Assembly (NCBI GenBank): GCA_028873815.1
Contig: JAPPNN010000044.1
Location: forward strand, 1-64,000
Origin: Gemmatimonadota bacterium
GTDB lineage: Bacteria; Gemmatimonadota; Gemmatimonadetes; Longimicrobiales; Gaopeijiaceae
Direction of reading: 5' to 3'
Length of the DNA stretch: 64,000 nt
This document shows, in pieces, positions 27,430 through 37,500 of this stretch (position 1 is the first letter of the stretch; each line of letters opens with the position of its first letter). Below the pieces are notes generated by a model. It had not been told where the DNA came from, did not search any database, and worked only from the letters and a program-made list of their open reading frames with translations. The position numbers and the translations under genes were made by a program.

Positions 27430-29925
27430 TCAGCCCTCGTTCAGGATACTCACGGGATCCACCTGGCTGGCACGCTTGGCGGGGACGTAGGCGGCCAGCG
27501 TCGCGACGCCGGTCATCAGCAGAACGGCACCCACCAGGATGAGAGGATCAAACGCTTCGACACCGTGCACCAGGTTGCGCACGATGCGGGTGAGGAACAC
27601 GGCCATCGCGATGCCGATCGCGAGGCCGACCGCGAGCAGCGTCAGACCTGCCTTCAGCATCATGCCGACGAGCCGGTCGGGTTCGGCGCCGACCGAGATG
27701 CGGATGCCCAGTTCACGTCTTCGTGCCGCCACGCTGAAGGATACGATGCCGTAGAGCCCGGTGGCGGCCAAAAGCAGCGCAAGCCCTCCCATGAGACTCA
27801 CGGTCACCGCGGTGATTCGTCCCGGAAGCAACCTGAACGCGAGGTGCTGTTCCATCGTCTTGGCGTCGATCGTGATGACGTCGGGATCGAGCTCTGTCGC
27901 CATCTCCAGCATGACGGGGAGGACGGCCGCGGGATCGGCGGCTGTTCGGGCAATGACGCGTCCATGCACGTAGGACATCTGGCTCGCGGGCCCGTACACG
28001 AGCGGGCGGAGATCCTCGCCGAGACTGCGTACCTTGGTGTCAGCGACGACGCCGACGACGCGGACTTCCGTTCCGTCGCGCGTGGTGTACGTCCCGCCCA
28101 CGGCGCTGCTTCCGGGCCAGTAGGTTGTCGCCATGGCCTCGCTGACGATCGCAACCGGCGGGGACTCCATGTCGTCTTCTTCGTTGAAGAGACGCCCTGC
28201 GACGACGGGGATTCCCACCGCTTCGAAATAGGCGCCGTCCACGCCGGCCCAGTCGATTTCGTGCCCGGTTCGTCCCGGTGGCGACTCGACGCCGGGGACG
28301 TTGACCGTCACCGTCGAGGTGGCCGTGCCGTCCAGGGGAACAATCGTGATGAACCCCGCCGAAACGACTTCGGGCAGCGCGGCTACGCGAGCGAGATACG
28401 CGTCGTAGAATGCGCGGCGCTCTGCGGGCGAGCGGCCGCGGCCGGGTTCGAGCCAGACGATGGCCGCCGGATGCATGCCGAACCCGGGATCGACGCGCTG
28501 GGCCGTGGCGAGGCTGCGCGTGAAGAGCACCGCCGCGGCGAGGAGGACCACGGCGCCCGCAATCTGACAAATCGCCAGCGCTGCCCGGACTCTGGCGGCG
28601 CGATGCGAACCGCCGGCGTTCTCGTCCTTGAGGGCACCCGAGGCATCGGTCCGCGTCGACCGGAGCGCGGGGGCCAGACCAAGCACCAGAGCAGCCGACA
28701 GGGTCACACCGAGCGCGAATGCGAGCACCGTGACATTGAGGCGCGTGTCCACCACGATGTCCACGGGAAGCGGCAGTTTGATGTTCAGGAGGAAGTCGAC
28801 CAGGAACAGCGAAATGACAACCCCCGCAGTCCCTCCGGCTACGGCGAGCATCACGCTCTCGGTCAGGAGGCTGCAGACAAGGCGGCCTCGTCGTGCCCCG
28901 AGGGCCAGGCGCACCGCGATTTCGCGCCGCCGCCCTTCCGACCGTGCCAGGAGAAAGCCGGCGAGGTTGACGCACGCGATGAGCAGCACGAGGACCATGA
29001 CCCCGATCACCAGGCCCGCAACGGGAACCACCACTCCGTCGATTCCGGGATGGATGGGCGACGAAAGGGTCGGCGTCATCACGATTGTCCGGTCCGCATA
29101 GCGATCGCTGTGGGACGCGATCAGCCCTTCGGCAAACGCGCCCAGCGCGGCTTCGGCTTCGGTCCGCGTCACGCCGGCCGCAAGGCGGGCCTTGACGATG
29201 AACGACTCCTGACCGCGTTGTTCCAGGCTGCCCGGGCCGTTCAGGGAGAGCTGGTCGGCCATCGAGGCAAGTGCCCAGAAGTCCGGCCGCAGCACCGGCA
29301 GAACGCCGTGGAAACCCCGTGGCGCAACACCGACGATCGTGTACGGGAAGCCGTTCAGGTGCACGGTGCGGCCGACCACGCCGGCATCGGCGTCGAAGGA
29401 CCGTCGCCAGAACGCATCGCTGAGGACCAGGACGGGATCGGCTCCCGCCACCGTGCCCTCGGTGGGCGTGAAGACCCTGCCCACCTGGGCTGGTATGCCC
29501 AGCACCTGGAAGTACGGTCCGGCCACAAGTTCGTGAAGCAGGTCGTCACGCCGGCCGGAGTCGTCGCTGAAGCTCGCGATGTTCGGCATCGCGCCGGTCA
29601 TGCCGGCGAACACGGACCCGGTGGCGGCTTCCATGTCGAGGAGCGTGGGGTACGAGTACGAACCGAAGGCGTCATCCGCCGCGACAAGCCGGATGTCGAC
29701 CAGCTCTTCGGGCTCCGCGTAAGGGGGAGGGCGAAGCAGGAGCGCCTCGAACAGCGCGAAGAGGGCCGTGTTGCCTGCTACGCCCAGAGTGATCGTGATG
29801 AAAGCTACGGCGGTAAAGCCCGGCGCCCGGATCATTCGTCGCCGGCCGAGCCTGATGTCCTGAAGCAGGCCGTCCAGCCACCTGCGCACTGCACGCCACC
29901 CGATATCCCGGATACCGCCTGGCAT
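27430..29925 (-). CDS. ADOP-like orphan ABC transporter permease (MacB/FtsX type)
   Basis: This encodes 831 aa. It starts with the DIRLGRRRMIRAPGFTAVAFITITLGVAGNTALF region typical of the duplicated orphan permeases of Acidobacteria and Gemmatimonadota. A periplasmic MacB-type domain follows, then three membrane segments (about 300-420). A second periplasmic part and second FtsX domain end in PAKRASQVDPVSILNEG. No ATPase gene lies next to it, as is usual for this family. Such proteins are assumed to export lipids or peptides, or to transmit mechanical signals in the envelope. Confidence 0.9.
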   Translation of the reverse strand: MPGGIRDIGWRAVRRWLDGLLQDIRLGRRRMIRAPGFTAVAFITITLGVAGNTALFALFEALLLRPPPYAEPEELVDIRLVAADDAFGSYSYPTLLDMEAATGSVFAGMTGAMPNIASFSDDSGRRDDLLHELVAGPYFQVLGIPAQVGRVFTPTEGTVAGADPVLVLSDAFWRRSFDADAGVVGRTVHLNGFPYTIVGVAPRGFHGVLPVLRPDFWALASMADQLSLNGPGSLEQRGQESFIVKARLAAGVTRTEAEAALGAFAEGLIASHSDRYADRTIVMTPTLSSPIHPGIDGVVVPVAGLVIGVMVLVLLIACVNLAGFLLARSEGRRREIAVRLALGARRGRLVCSLLTESVMLAVAGGTAGVVISLFLVDFLLNIKLPLPVDIVVDTRLNVTVLAFALGVTLSAALVLGLAPALRSTRTDASGALKDENAGGSHRAARVRAALAICQIAGAVVLLAAAVLFTRSLATAQRVDPGFGMHPAAIVWLEPGRGRSPAERRAFYDAYLARVAALPEVVSAGFITIVPLDGTATSTVTVNVPGVESPPGRTGHEIDWAGVDGAYFEAVGIPVVAGRLFNEEDDMESPPVAIVSEAMATTYWPGSSAVGGTYTTRDGTEVRVVGVVADTKVRSLGEDLRPLVYGPASQMSYVHGRVIARTAADPAAVLPVMLEMATELDPDVITIDAKTMEQHLAFRLLPGRITAVTVSLMGGLALLLAATGLYGIVSFSVAARRRELGIRISVGAEPDRLVGMMLKAGLTLLAVGLAIGIAMAVFLTRIVRNLVHGVEAFDPLILVGAVLLMTGVATLAAYVPAKRASQVDPVSILNEG

Positions 29926-29973
29926 ATCCCCCTCCGGTCATGCCCCTGTCGCCCTGTCGGCCCGCCCGTGTCC

Positions 29974-30002
29974 ATAATATCACGGGGCGGATCATCGGGT
30001 AA
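29974..30002 (-). promoter_or_regulatory. weak candidate promoter for the permease gene
   Basis: On the minus strand TTACCC (30002-29997) and TATTAT (29979-29974) are 17 bases apart, in an AT-rich patch about 50 bases upstream of the permease start. The -10 match is good and the -35 match is poor. Confidence 0.25.
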
Positions 30003-30065
30003 CTCGTCGAAGTCCGGGATGTCCAGGGCAGTGACCCGGGAACACCCTGGCTCCCAGGCATGACG

Positions 30066-31412
30066 CTATCGCGGCTCGAACTCCTCCTCGGAAAGACGGA
30101 AGGCCTCGATCAATTCGGGGTCGGTCTCCGTCCCCAGAATCCGGCCGGCCAGATACTCCCCGATGACGGGTCCGAATTTGAATCCTTCGGCCGATCCGCC
30201 TCCTGCCAGCCACACATTGTCGAAGTCGGGGTGATGATCGAAAAAGAAGTTGGACGTCCGCGAGATCTCGTAGTGGCACGACCGGGTCTCGCTCACCGGC
30301 GCGTCGGCAAGCCCCGGAAACCGCTCGCGTACAAAGGCCAATGGACTCTCGTATTCCTCCTCGCGGAGCCAGCGGCGGCTCGTGTCGGGATCGTCGGGCC
30401 CCCGCCCACCACGGCGAACCCGGAATCCGCGGTTGTCGGGACCCAGCGCGGGCCAGCCGGTGACACCGGGGAAGTTGTAGCTGGGCAGATTGGGGTAGCT
30501 GTAGCGGTTGTCCCCGGGAGGCGTGCGAAGGTACAGGACATTCCCCATGGGGATGCGCAGCCGGTTGCCCATCAATTCCGGGAACGCCTTGGGGAACCAG
30601 GGGCCCAGCGCAAAGACGTAGGTTCCCGCCGACACCGGCTCGCCGGGTTCCAGCGTGAACGCGTCGAGCCGGGATGCGGTGGCGGGCCCCATCGCTGCCC
30701 TGGCGATCCTGATCGTACCCCCCGCCTGTTCGAAGACGCTTGCCACCGATTCGATCGCGCGGCGGGCGCGGACAACCCCGGCGTCCGGCTCCCAGAGGGC
30801 GACCGTGATGTCCGTGAGGTCGATCACCGGCCATCGCCTTCCCACCTCGTCCGCGTCCAGGACCTCGTACCTGACACCCGCTTCGTCCCAATTGTTCCTG
30901 GTGTCTTCCATGAACTCGGTCCACTCGTCCCTCAGGATGAGGTCCGACGTGGTGAAGAACACGCGCGGCAGGAGCAGTTCACGTCCCAGTTCGTCCCACT
31001 CCTTCCACTTCTCGATCGCGCGCCTGGCCCACCGGGTCCACAGGAGGCCGTGACCGCGGTCGCCGTACCCGGTGCGCACACCGCGCGTCTCGCCGCCCGA
31101 CGTAGCCCGGGAGTTGGCCGGCCCGTACTGATCGATGAGGGCCACTCTCGCGCCCGCCCGTTGCAGATTAAGGGCGGTCCAGGCGCCGAAAGCTCCGGCA
31201 CCGACCACGGCTACATCCGGCGTCTGCCGCGTGTGGATCGCCGGTGCACCGCTCCCCGCGGGCAACGGCGAATCGGCGGTGTTCTCCTCGCCCTTCAGGG
31301 AGCCGATCCCGGCGAGCAGCGCCCCGGTGCCGGCGGTGGCCGTCCGCACGAAGGTGCGACGATCCAGCCCGCCCGAGCCCGCTCCACCCATTTGCCTGCC
31401 GCTTCCACTCAT
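30066..31412 (-). CDS. Tat-exported FAD-dependent oxidoreductase (DAO / sarcosine-oxidase-like)
   Basis: This encodes 448 aa. The start at 31412 gives a twin-arginine signal (LDRRTFVRTATAGTGALLAG, residues 16-35) and overlaps the stop of the upstream cytochrome gene by four bases (ATGA). The dinucleotide fold is VVGAGAFGAW (69-78). The C-terminal part resembles monomeric sarcosine oxidase, including SCHYE (Cys379), which aligns with the Cys that binds FAD covalently in that enzyme, and AGGGSAEGFKFGP. The family oxidises secondary or N-methyl amines. Export together with a c-type cytochrome suggests that electrons pass to a periplasmic carrier rather than to oxygen; that part is inference. Confidence 0.87.
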   Translation of the reverse strand: MSGSGRQMGGAGSGGLDRRTFVRTATAGTGALLAGIGSLKGEENTADSPLPAGSGAPAIHTRQTPDVAVVGAGAFGAWTALNLQRAGARVALIDQYGPANSRATSGGETRGVRTGYGDRGHGLLWTRWARRAIEKWKEWDELGRELLLPRVFFTTSDLILRDEWTEFMEDTRNNWDEAGVRYEVLDADEVGRRWPVIDLTDITVALWEPDAGVVRARRAIESVASVFEQAGGTIRIARAAMGPATASRLDAFTLEPGEPVSAGTYVFALGPWFPKAFPELMGNRLRIPMGNVLYLRTPPGDNRYSYPNLPSYNFPGVTGWPALGPDNRGFRVRRGGRGPDDPDTSRRWLREEEYESPLAFVRERFPGLADAPVSETRSCHYEISRTSNFFFDHHPDFDNVWLAGGGSAEGFKFGPVIGEYLAGRILGTETDPELIEAFRLSEEEFEPR

Positions 31413-31924
31413 TGCGGACCTGGGCCGGGGGGACCGATTCGCACCTCGCGCATCGGCGAGTCGGGCACCAACTCCGACGATCCGGCGTCGTGTCCGTTGA
31501 TGCTCAGGATATAGGCCACCACATCCAGGTAGACCTGCTCTTCCAGCCCTCCCGGGTTGTCGTCGGGCATTGTGGAGCGCACGGTCCTGAAAAGGGAGTA
31601 TACGGTCCGTCTTCCCCAATTGGACTGGAAGGTGCGGCCGCGGAATTCGCTCGTGGTGTGGCACTCGGAGCAGGTCTCATCGAACGTCGTCTTGCCGCGG
31701 TCCGCCTGGACGTCGCTGAAGATCCCTTCGATGGGTGCGTCTGGTGGCTCCGCGGGGGTGTTCGCTTGCACGTTTGCTTCTGCCGGAACGGGTGCTGGCG
31801 GAGGGTCCTCGGGAGGAGCCGTTCCGGAGGGTGCCTCGGCCGGGCCGCCGGAAGCGCAGCCCGCCACCGAAAGCGTGAAAGCGAGACAGAGCGCGTTCGC
31901 GCCCCGGGCGTGACTGCGTGGCAT
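31409..31924 (-). CDS. monoheme c-type cytochrome lipoprotein
   Basis: This encodes 171 aa. GAGGAGG lies upstream of the ATG at 31924. The lipobox SVAGC places the lipidated Cys at residue 23. It is followed by a Pro/Ala-rich linker (about 26-62) and a small cytochrome c domain with CSECH (85-89) and a likely distal Met in RSTMPDDNPGG. It is translationally coupled to the flavoenzyme gene through an ATGA overlap and is probably that enzyme's membrane-tethered electron acceptor. Confidence 0.87.
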   Translation of the reverse strand: MPRSHARGANALCLAFTLSVAGCASGGPAEAPSGTAPPEDPPPAPVPAEANVQANTPAEPPDAPIEGIFSDVQADRGKTTFDETCSECHTTSEFRGRTFQSNWGRRTVYSLFRTVRSTMPDDNPGGLEEQVYLDVVAYILSINGHDAGSSELVPDSPMREVRIGPPGPGPQ

Positions 31925-31958
31925 GGACCGGACCGCCTCCTCGGATGTAGTGTATCAC

Positions 31959-31979
31959 TCCGGTGCATCCCACACCGGA
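31959..31979. promoter_or_regulatory. dyad in a divergent promoter region, candidate operator
   Basis: TCCGGTG (31959-31965) and CACCGGA (31973-31979) form a perfect 7-bp dyad with a 7-base spacer. It lies between the divergent cytochrome/flavoenzyme operon and the lipoprotein gene at 32008. Its central position suggests a regulator site for one or both directions. Confidence 0.4.
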
Positions 31980-32007
31980 CTCATTTCTGAATATAGGGAA
32001 CCCAATC

Positions 32008-33042
32008 ATGCTGAGCCGAAGCCCTCGCAGGTGCCCCCCTTGCTACCGTGGCGTGACCGCATTGGCCGTCACGGTCCTGTCGACGACCGCATGCAACAGC
32101 CGGGACAGCTTGCCGCTGGCCGTCGGGGACGTCAACAGCATCATCGTCACCGCTTCGCCGGAACTGTGGGCCCAGATCGAGCCCACGGTGCTCCCCGCGC
32201 TGGAAAGGCGGGTATTCACGGTTCGTGACGAGAGGACCTTCAAGGTCACGTACCAGACCGCCGAAGAGGACGTCTGGTACCGGCTTCGCCTGCTGAAGCA
32301 GCAGCTCGTGATCGGGACGCCGGATGACCCTTGGATTGCCCCGGCACTTGCCAGGTTGGACGAGCCGGTCAGTCCGCCCCGGATTCTCCAGGTGGCGGAC
32401 GTCTGGGCGCGGGAACAACTGGTGACGATGGTCGTGCTGCCCGACGACGCGGATGCTGCCGAAACCGTGCAGGGGCTGCTCCCGGAGCTGGCGGAACAGT
32501 TCGACAGCCAGTATCGGGACTGGGTGCTGGCCAGGATGTTCACGACCGGACCCGATACGGCGCTGGCCCGAACCCTGAGGGAAGACTACCGCTTCAGCCT
32601 GGTCGTTCCCGCGGTCTACCAATACAGGATGCTCGACGGGGTACACATGTTCCGCAACGACAATCCGGATCCATCGGAGTTGATCCGTCAGTTTGCGATA
32701 ACGTGGCAGAGTCCGGCGGTCGAACTCGATCCCGACGCCCTCCTTGAGTGGCGAGCGCGCATAGTGGACCAATACTACGACTATCCACAGTTCCTGAACC
32801 GGAACAGGACCATCGAGTCCAGCGGATTGTTCCGCGGCAATCCGGCCCTCAGCGTGCAGGCGGTGTGGGAGAATCCTCCAGACGAATATCCGGCGGCGGG
32901 TCCGTTCATTACGCGCTCGATAACCTGTGCGGACCAGGATCGGACCTACCTGATCGACGCGTGGCTTTACGCGCCCGACCGCGAAAAATATGAATACATG
33001 ATCCAGCTGGAGCAGATCCTCGGGTCGTTCCAGTGCACGTGA
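32008..33042 (+). CDS. DUF4837-like lipoprotein
   Basis: This encodes 344 aa. AGGGAA at 31995-32000 supports the ATG at 32008. The signal peptide ends in the lipobox STTAC. The body has no catalytic motif I recognise. Its length, its lipoprotein signal and segments such as IIVTASPELWAQIEPTV, HMFRNDNPDPSELIRQFAITW and the ITRSITCADQDRTYLIDAWLYAP end resemble the DUF4837 family of FCB-group envelope proteins. The function is unknown. It is followed after 26 bases by an S12 hydrolase gene and then dnaE. Confidence 0.65.
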   Translation: MLSRSPRRCPPCYRGVTALAVTVLSTTACNSRDSLPLAVGDVNSIIVTASPELWAQIEPTVLPALERRVFTVRDERTFKVTYQTAEEDVWYRLRLLKQQLVIGTPDDPWIAPALARLDEPVSPPRILQVADVWAREQLVTMVVLPDDADAAETVQGLLPELAEQFDSQYRDWVLARMFTTGPDTALARTLREDYRFSLVVPAVYQYRMLDGVHMFRNDNPDPSELIRQFAITWQSPAVELDPDALLEWRARIVDQYYDYPQFLNRNRTIESSGLFRGNPALSVQAVWENPPDEYPAAGPFITRSITCADQDRTYLIDAWLYAPDREKYEYMIQLEQILGSFQCT

Positions 33043-33068
33043 AAACAGGAGTGCCAGGGAGACACTTG

Positions 33069-34547
33069 ATGCAACCGCCGACACCGCCTTCGACCGTCCT
33101 TCCCACGCAACGCCTCGCCATCTTCGCCTTCGCGGCATCGCTAGCCCTGGGAGCCTGCGGCGCCCAGCCGGACGCGGGCGGTTCGGTCGGCGAATTCGGC
33201 GCCGAGGGTGTGGGCTACGCAAACCCCGACCACGCTGGCCATGTGGCGGCCATCGACGAGATCGTCATGGCTCCCATCCGTGAAGGGCTCATCGCGGGGG
33301 CGTCGGTCGCGGTCGTACACGGGGGCGAACCCGTGGCCTACCGGGGATACGGCTGGGCCAACCTGCAACTGGACGTCCCCACGCCCGAGGACGCGATCTA
33401 CGAGATCGGCTCGGTCACCAAGCAGTTCACGTCGGTCGGCCTGCTTCAGGCACAGGCAGAGGGGCTCGTCGACCTGGACGCGGACATGAGCACCTATCTG
33501 CCGGACTTCCCCACCCAGGGGAACACCATCACCGCGCGGGAACTCCTCGATCACACTTCGGGGATTCGGGGCTACACCGAAATGGCGGCCGCCCGGCCCT
33601 ACTTCGTGCGGCGTGTCCCACGCGATACGCTGCTGGCCCTCATCGGCGAGCATCCGTTCGACTTCCCCACGGGCGAGCACGAGATCTACAACAACTCCGC
33701 CTACTACCTTGCCGGGATGATCCTCGAGGAGGTGACGGGCACCACCTACGAGGACTACGTCGAACAGAACATTTTCGCCGAACTGGGCATGGACCGCTCG
33801 CACTACTGCAGCGAAACCGAGATCCAGCGGGGTAAGGTGGACGGCTACGATGTCGGTGAGAACGGCCTGGGCAACAAGGGCTTCATCGTCCACAACGTGC
33901 CCTACGCGGCGGGATCGCTCTGCTCCAGTGCGCGCGACCTGGCTACGTGGTTGGGCGCCCTGCACGGCGGAGAGGTGCTCGACGACGACGCATACGCCCA
34001 GCTGACCGAGCCCGGGGACCTCAACGACGGCACGAAAACCCGCTACGCCCTCGGCCTGGCGACCAGCGACATCCTGGGCCACCGCGCGCTGCACCACGGT
34101 GGCGGGATCAACGGGTTCCTTACCGAGTCGCTCTACCTCGTCGACGAGGATCTCACCATCGTGGTTCTGGTCAATACCGCCGGCCCGCCCGGTCCGTCGG
34201 AGCTGGCCTACCAGATCGTCGAGCTGATGGTCGGGGACGCAACCCCGGAGCCGATGTCCTTCGACGGGGATCTCGCCTGGTTCGAGGGCACCTACTCGGG
34301 CCCGGCCCGGGGTGGCCAGGCCGCGCTCCGCATCGCCGCGGACGGGGACGTCCTCACCGCCACCGCCGTAATGATGGGCGATCAGGATATTCCCGAGGAG
34401 GGCCAGGAGGCCGATACCCTCGACTACCACGGCGGCATGACGTTCGGCAACGGGGGCGCGCGCCTGACCTTCGAGGGCGGCGAGGCCAACGCGACCACCC
34501 TGCGATGGGACGTAGTGTCGGGATACACCGTGATGTCGAGGCGGTAG
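33069..34547 (+). CDS. S12-family serine hydrolase lipoprotein
   Basis: This encodes 492 aa. AGGGAGA at 33056-33062 fits the ATG at 33069. The signal peptide ends in the lipobox ALGAC (Cys30). The beta-lactamase-like fold has SVTK (Ser115 to Lys118), YNN (Tyr207 to Asn209) and HGGG, with a beta-rich C-terminal domain. It is probably a membrane-anchored esterase, D-peptidase or carboxypeptidase-like enzyme. DnaE begins two bases after its stop, so the two genes share a transcript. Confidence 0.9.
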   Translation: MQPPTPPSTVLPTQRLAIFAFAASLALGACGAQPDAGGSVGEFGAEGVGYANPDHAGHVAAIDEIVMAPIREGLIAGASVAVVHGGEPVAYRGYGWANLQLDVPTPEDAIYEIGSVTKQFTSVGLLQAQAEGLVDLDADMSTYLPDFPTQGNTITARELLDHTSGIRGYTEMAAARPYFVRRVPRDTLLALIGEHPFDFPTGEHEIYNNSAYYLAGMILEEVTGTTYEDYVEQNIFAELGMDRSHYCSETEIQRGKVDGYDVGENGLGNKGFIVHNVPYAAGSLCSSARDLATWLGALHGGEVLDDDAYAQLTEPGDLNDGTKTRYALGLATSDILGHRALHHGGGINGFLTESLYLVDEDLTIVVLVNTAGPPGPSELAYQIVELMVGDATPEPMSFDGDLAWFEGTYSGPARGGQAALRIAADGDVLTATAVMMGDQDIPEEGQEADTLDYHGGMTFGNGGARLTFEGGEANATTLRWDVVSGYTVMSRR

Positions 34548-34549
34548 CG

Positions 34550-37500
34550 TTGTCCTTCGTCCACCTGCACACACATTCGGAGTACTCGCTTCTCGACGGT
34601 GCAAACCGCCTCGCGGACCTGGTCAAGAAGGCGTGCGAGTTCGAGATGCCGGCCCTGGCCCTGACCGACCACGGTTGCCTGTACGGCGCCTGGACCTTCC
34701 AGAAGCTGGCGCGCAAGGCCGGAGTCAAGCCGATCATCGGAATGGAGGCGTACGTCGCGCCGGGTGACCGAAGGGAGCGAGCTCGATCGGGGCAGGGCGG
34801 GAAGGCACACTATCACCTGGTGTTGCTGGCCCGCGACGCGGAGGGCTACCGCAACCTCATGAAGCTCTCGTCGATCGGGTACACCGAGGGCTTCTACTAC
34901 CGTCCCCGCCTGGACCGGGATACGCTGGCCCGCCACTCCGACGGGCTCATCGTGAGCTCGGCCTGCATGGCCGGCGAACTGGCGCGGCACCTGAACGCCG
35001 GCAACGACGACAGCGCCCGTGAAGTGGCGGACTGGTACGCCAATGCCTTCCCCGACCGCTACTACCTGGAGGTGCAGGCACACGGGACGCCGGGCCAGGC
35101 GGATCTCAACCAGAAGATCTTCGCACTCGCCGACGACATGGGGCTCCCCGTCGTCGCAACCAACGACGCCCACTTCCTGCAACCGGACCATCACGCGGCG
35201 CACGATATCCTCGTTTGCATCGGGACCGCCAAGAGCAAGGACGATGAGGACCGACTGACGTACGACGACGGCCTCTACTTCAAGAGCCACGAGGAGATGG
35301 CGGCGGCCTTTCCGGGTCGGCCGGAAGTGATCGAAAACACCCTGAAGATCGCGGACGAGGTCTCGCTGACGCTGGAGAAGAAATACCGGCTGCCGCGGTT
35401 CCCCTTGCCGGAGCCCTTCAGCGACGACAACGAATACCTGGTGCACCTGGTGGAGGCGGGTGCGAGGGAGCGCTATGCGTCCGCGTCGGGTGCCGGGGGC
35501 GGAGAGGGGGAGCCGAATGCGCCGGGGCCGGGAGCCGAAGCCGGGGCGGGGGAGGACGCGCTTCCCGGGCACGTCCGTCAACGGCTCGACTATGAGCTCG
35601 CGGTCATCCTCAAGACCGGCTATGCGGGCTATTTCCTCATTACCTGGGACTTCATTCGCTGGGCGCGCGAGAACGGTATCCCGGTCGGTCCGGGAAGGGG
35701 CTCCGCGGCCGGGTCCCTGGTGTCCTACGCGCTGCGGATCACCGATCTGGACCCGATCGAATACGGCCTGCTGTTCGAACGCTTCCTCAATCCCGAGCGG
35801 ATCTCGATGCCCGACATCGACATCGACTTCTGCTACGAGCGCCGGGGTGAGGTGATCGAGTACGTGCGTCAGAAGTACGGTCGCGACGCCGTCGGTCAGA
35901 TCATCACCTTCGGAACGATGAAGAGCCGGGCTGTGATCCGGGACGTGGGCCGGGTCCTGGGCTTCGAGGTGGGCGAGACCGACAGGATCGCAAAGAAGAT
36001 CCCGAACCAGCCGGGCCAGAGCTACACGGTGGCCGAGGCGGTGAAGCAGATCCGGGATGTGAAGGCGCTCTACGCATCCGACGACCGTCACAGGAAGCTG
36101 TTCGACTACTCGATCACCCTGGAGGGGCTTTCGCGCCACGCGTCGGTGCACGCCGCCGGCGTGGTGATCGCCCCCGGCCCGCTGAGCGACTACGTGCCCA
36201 TCTGCACGCAGGGCAAGGGGAGCAGAAACGGGGGTGGCGGCAGGGCGCATGCAACGGGTGCCGAGGACGGCCCCGACATCGTCACGCAGTACGATATGAA
36301 CTGCCTCGAGGATGCCGGGATGCTCAAGATGGATTTCCTGGGCCTCAAGACGCTCACCGTGATTCACGACGCCGTGCAGGCGGTGAAGGATCGACAGGGC
36401 GAATTCCGCCACCCCGAGACGGGCACCGTGTTCGAGTCCGACGCGATGGACGACGTGCCGCTCGACGAGGTTGACGTCTATCGCATGCTGGCCAGCGGCG
36501 GCACGTCGGGGGTCTTCCAGTTCGAATCCAACCTGGCCCTGGACAAGCTGCGCGCCATGCGCTGCGATCGCTTCGACGACCTCGTGGCGACCAACGCGCT
36601 GATCCGCCCCGGGCCCCTCGACTCGGGCATGACCGACAAGTACATCCAGCGCAAGCTCGGCCGCGAGCCAGTGTCGTACCCGGCGCCGGGTCTGGAGCAC
36701 ATCCTGGAGCCCACGTACGGCATCATCGTGTACCAGGAGCAGGTGATGCTGATCGCGAGCGACCTCGCGGGCTATTCCCTCGCGGAAGCGGACGTGCTGC
36801 GCAAGGCGATGGGGAAGAAGGACGCGGAGCTGATTCGCGCGGAACTGGACCGCTTCCAGGGCAGAGTCACTGAACGGGGATTGCCGCGGGGTGCCGCCGC
36901 CAGGCTGGCCGGGCAGATCGAGACCTTCGGCCGGTACGGCTTCAACAAGTCCCATTCCGTCGCGTACTCGCTGTTGTCGTACAAGACGGCGTGGCTGAAG
37001 CGCTACTATCCGGCCGAGTTCATGGCCGCGCTGCTGTCGTCCGTCCTCGACAAGACGGACGATGTGGTGAAGTACATTGGCGAGTGCCGGGATCTGGGCC
37101 GGTACCACCCCGCGCTCGAAGACGGTCTTGTGGTCCTGGCTCCCGACGTCAACGAGAGCGGCTGGAAGTTCACCGTCGTTGGACCCGGCACGATCCGGTT
37201 CGGGCTCGGAGCCGTGCGCGGTGTCGGTGCCGCCGCCGTGCAGTCCATCCTGGGCGCGCGTTCACAGGGCGGGCCGTTCCGGAGTCTCTTCGAATTCCTC
37301 AAGCGGATCGACCTGCGGGCCGTGAACAAGCGGGCGTGCGAAGCGCTGATCGCGTCCGGTGCGCTTGACTCGTGTGGCCATCGCGCCCAGTTGCTAGCCG
37401 GTTTGGACGCGGCATACGGCGAAGTCATGGCCCTCCTGCAGGAGGCCGAGCTCGGCCAGCGATCGCTGTTCGGCGGTGGTGGTCTGGAGCGCCCGGTCCC

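Noticed and set aside
35478..35575. Gly/Ala-rich stretch in dnaE considered as an intein or assembly error
   Set aside because: It is about 30 residues long, in frame, without splicing motifs, and the flanking polymerase sequence is continuous.
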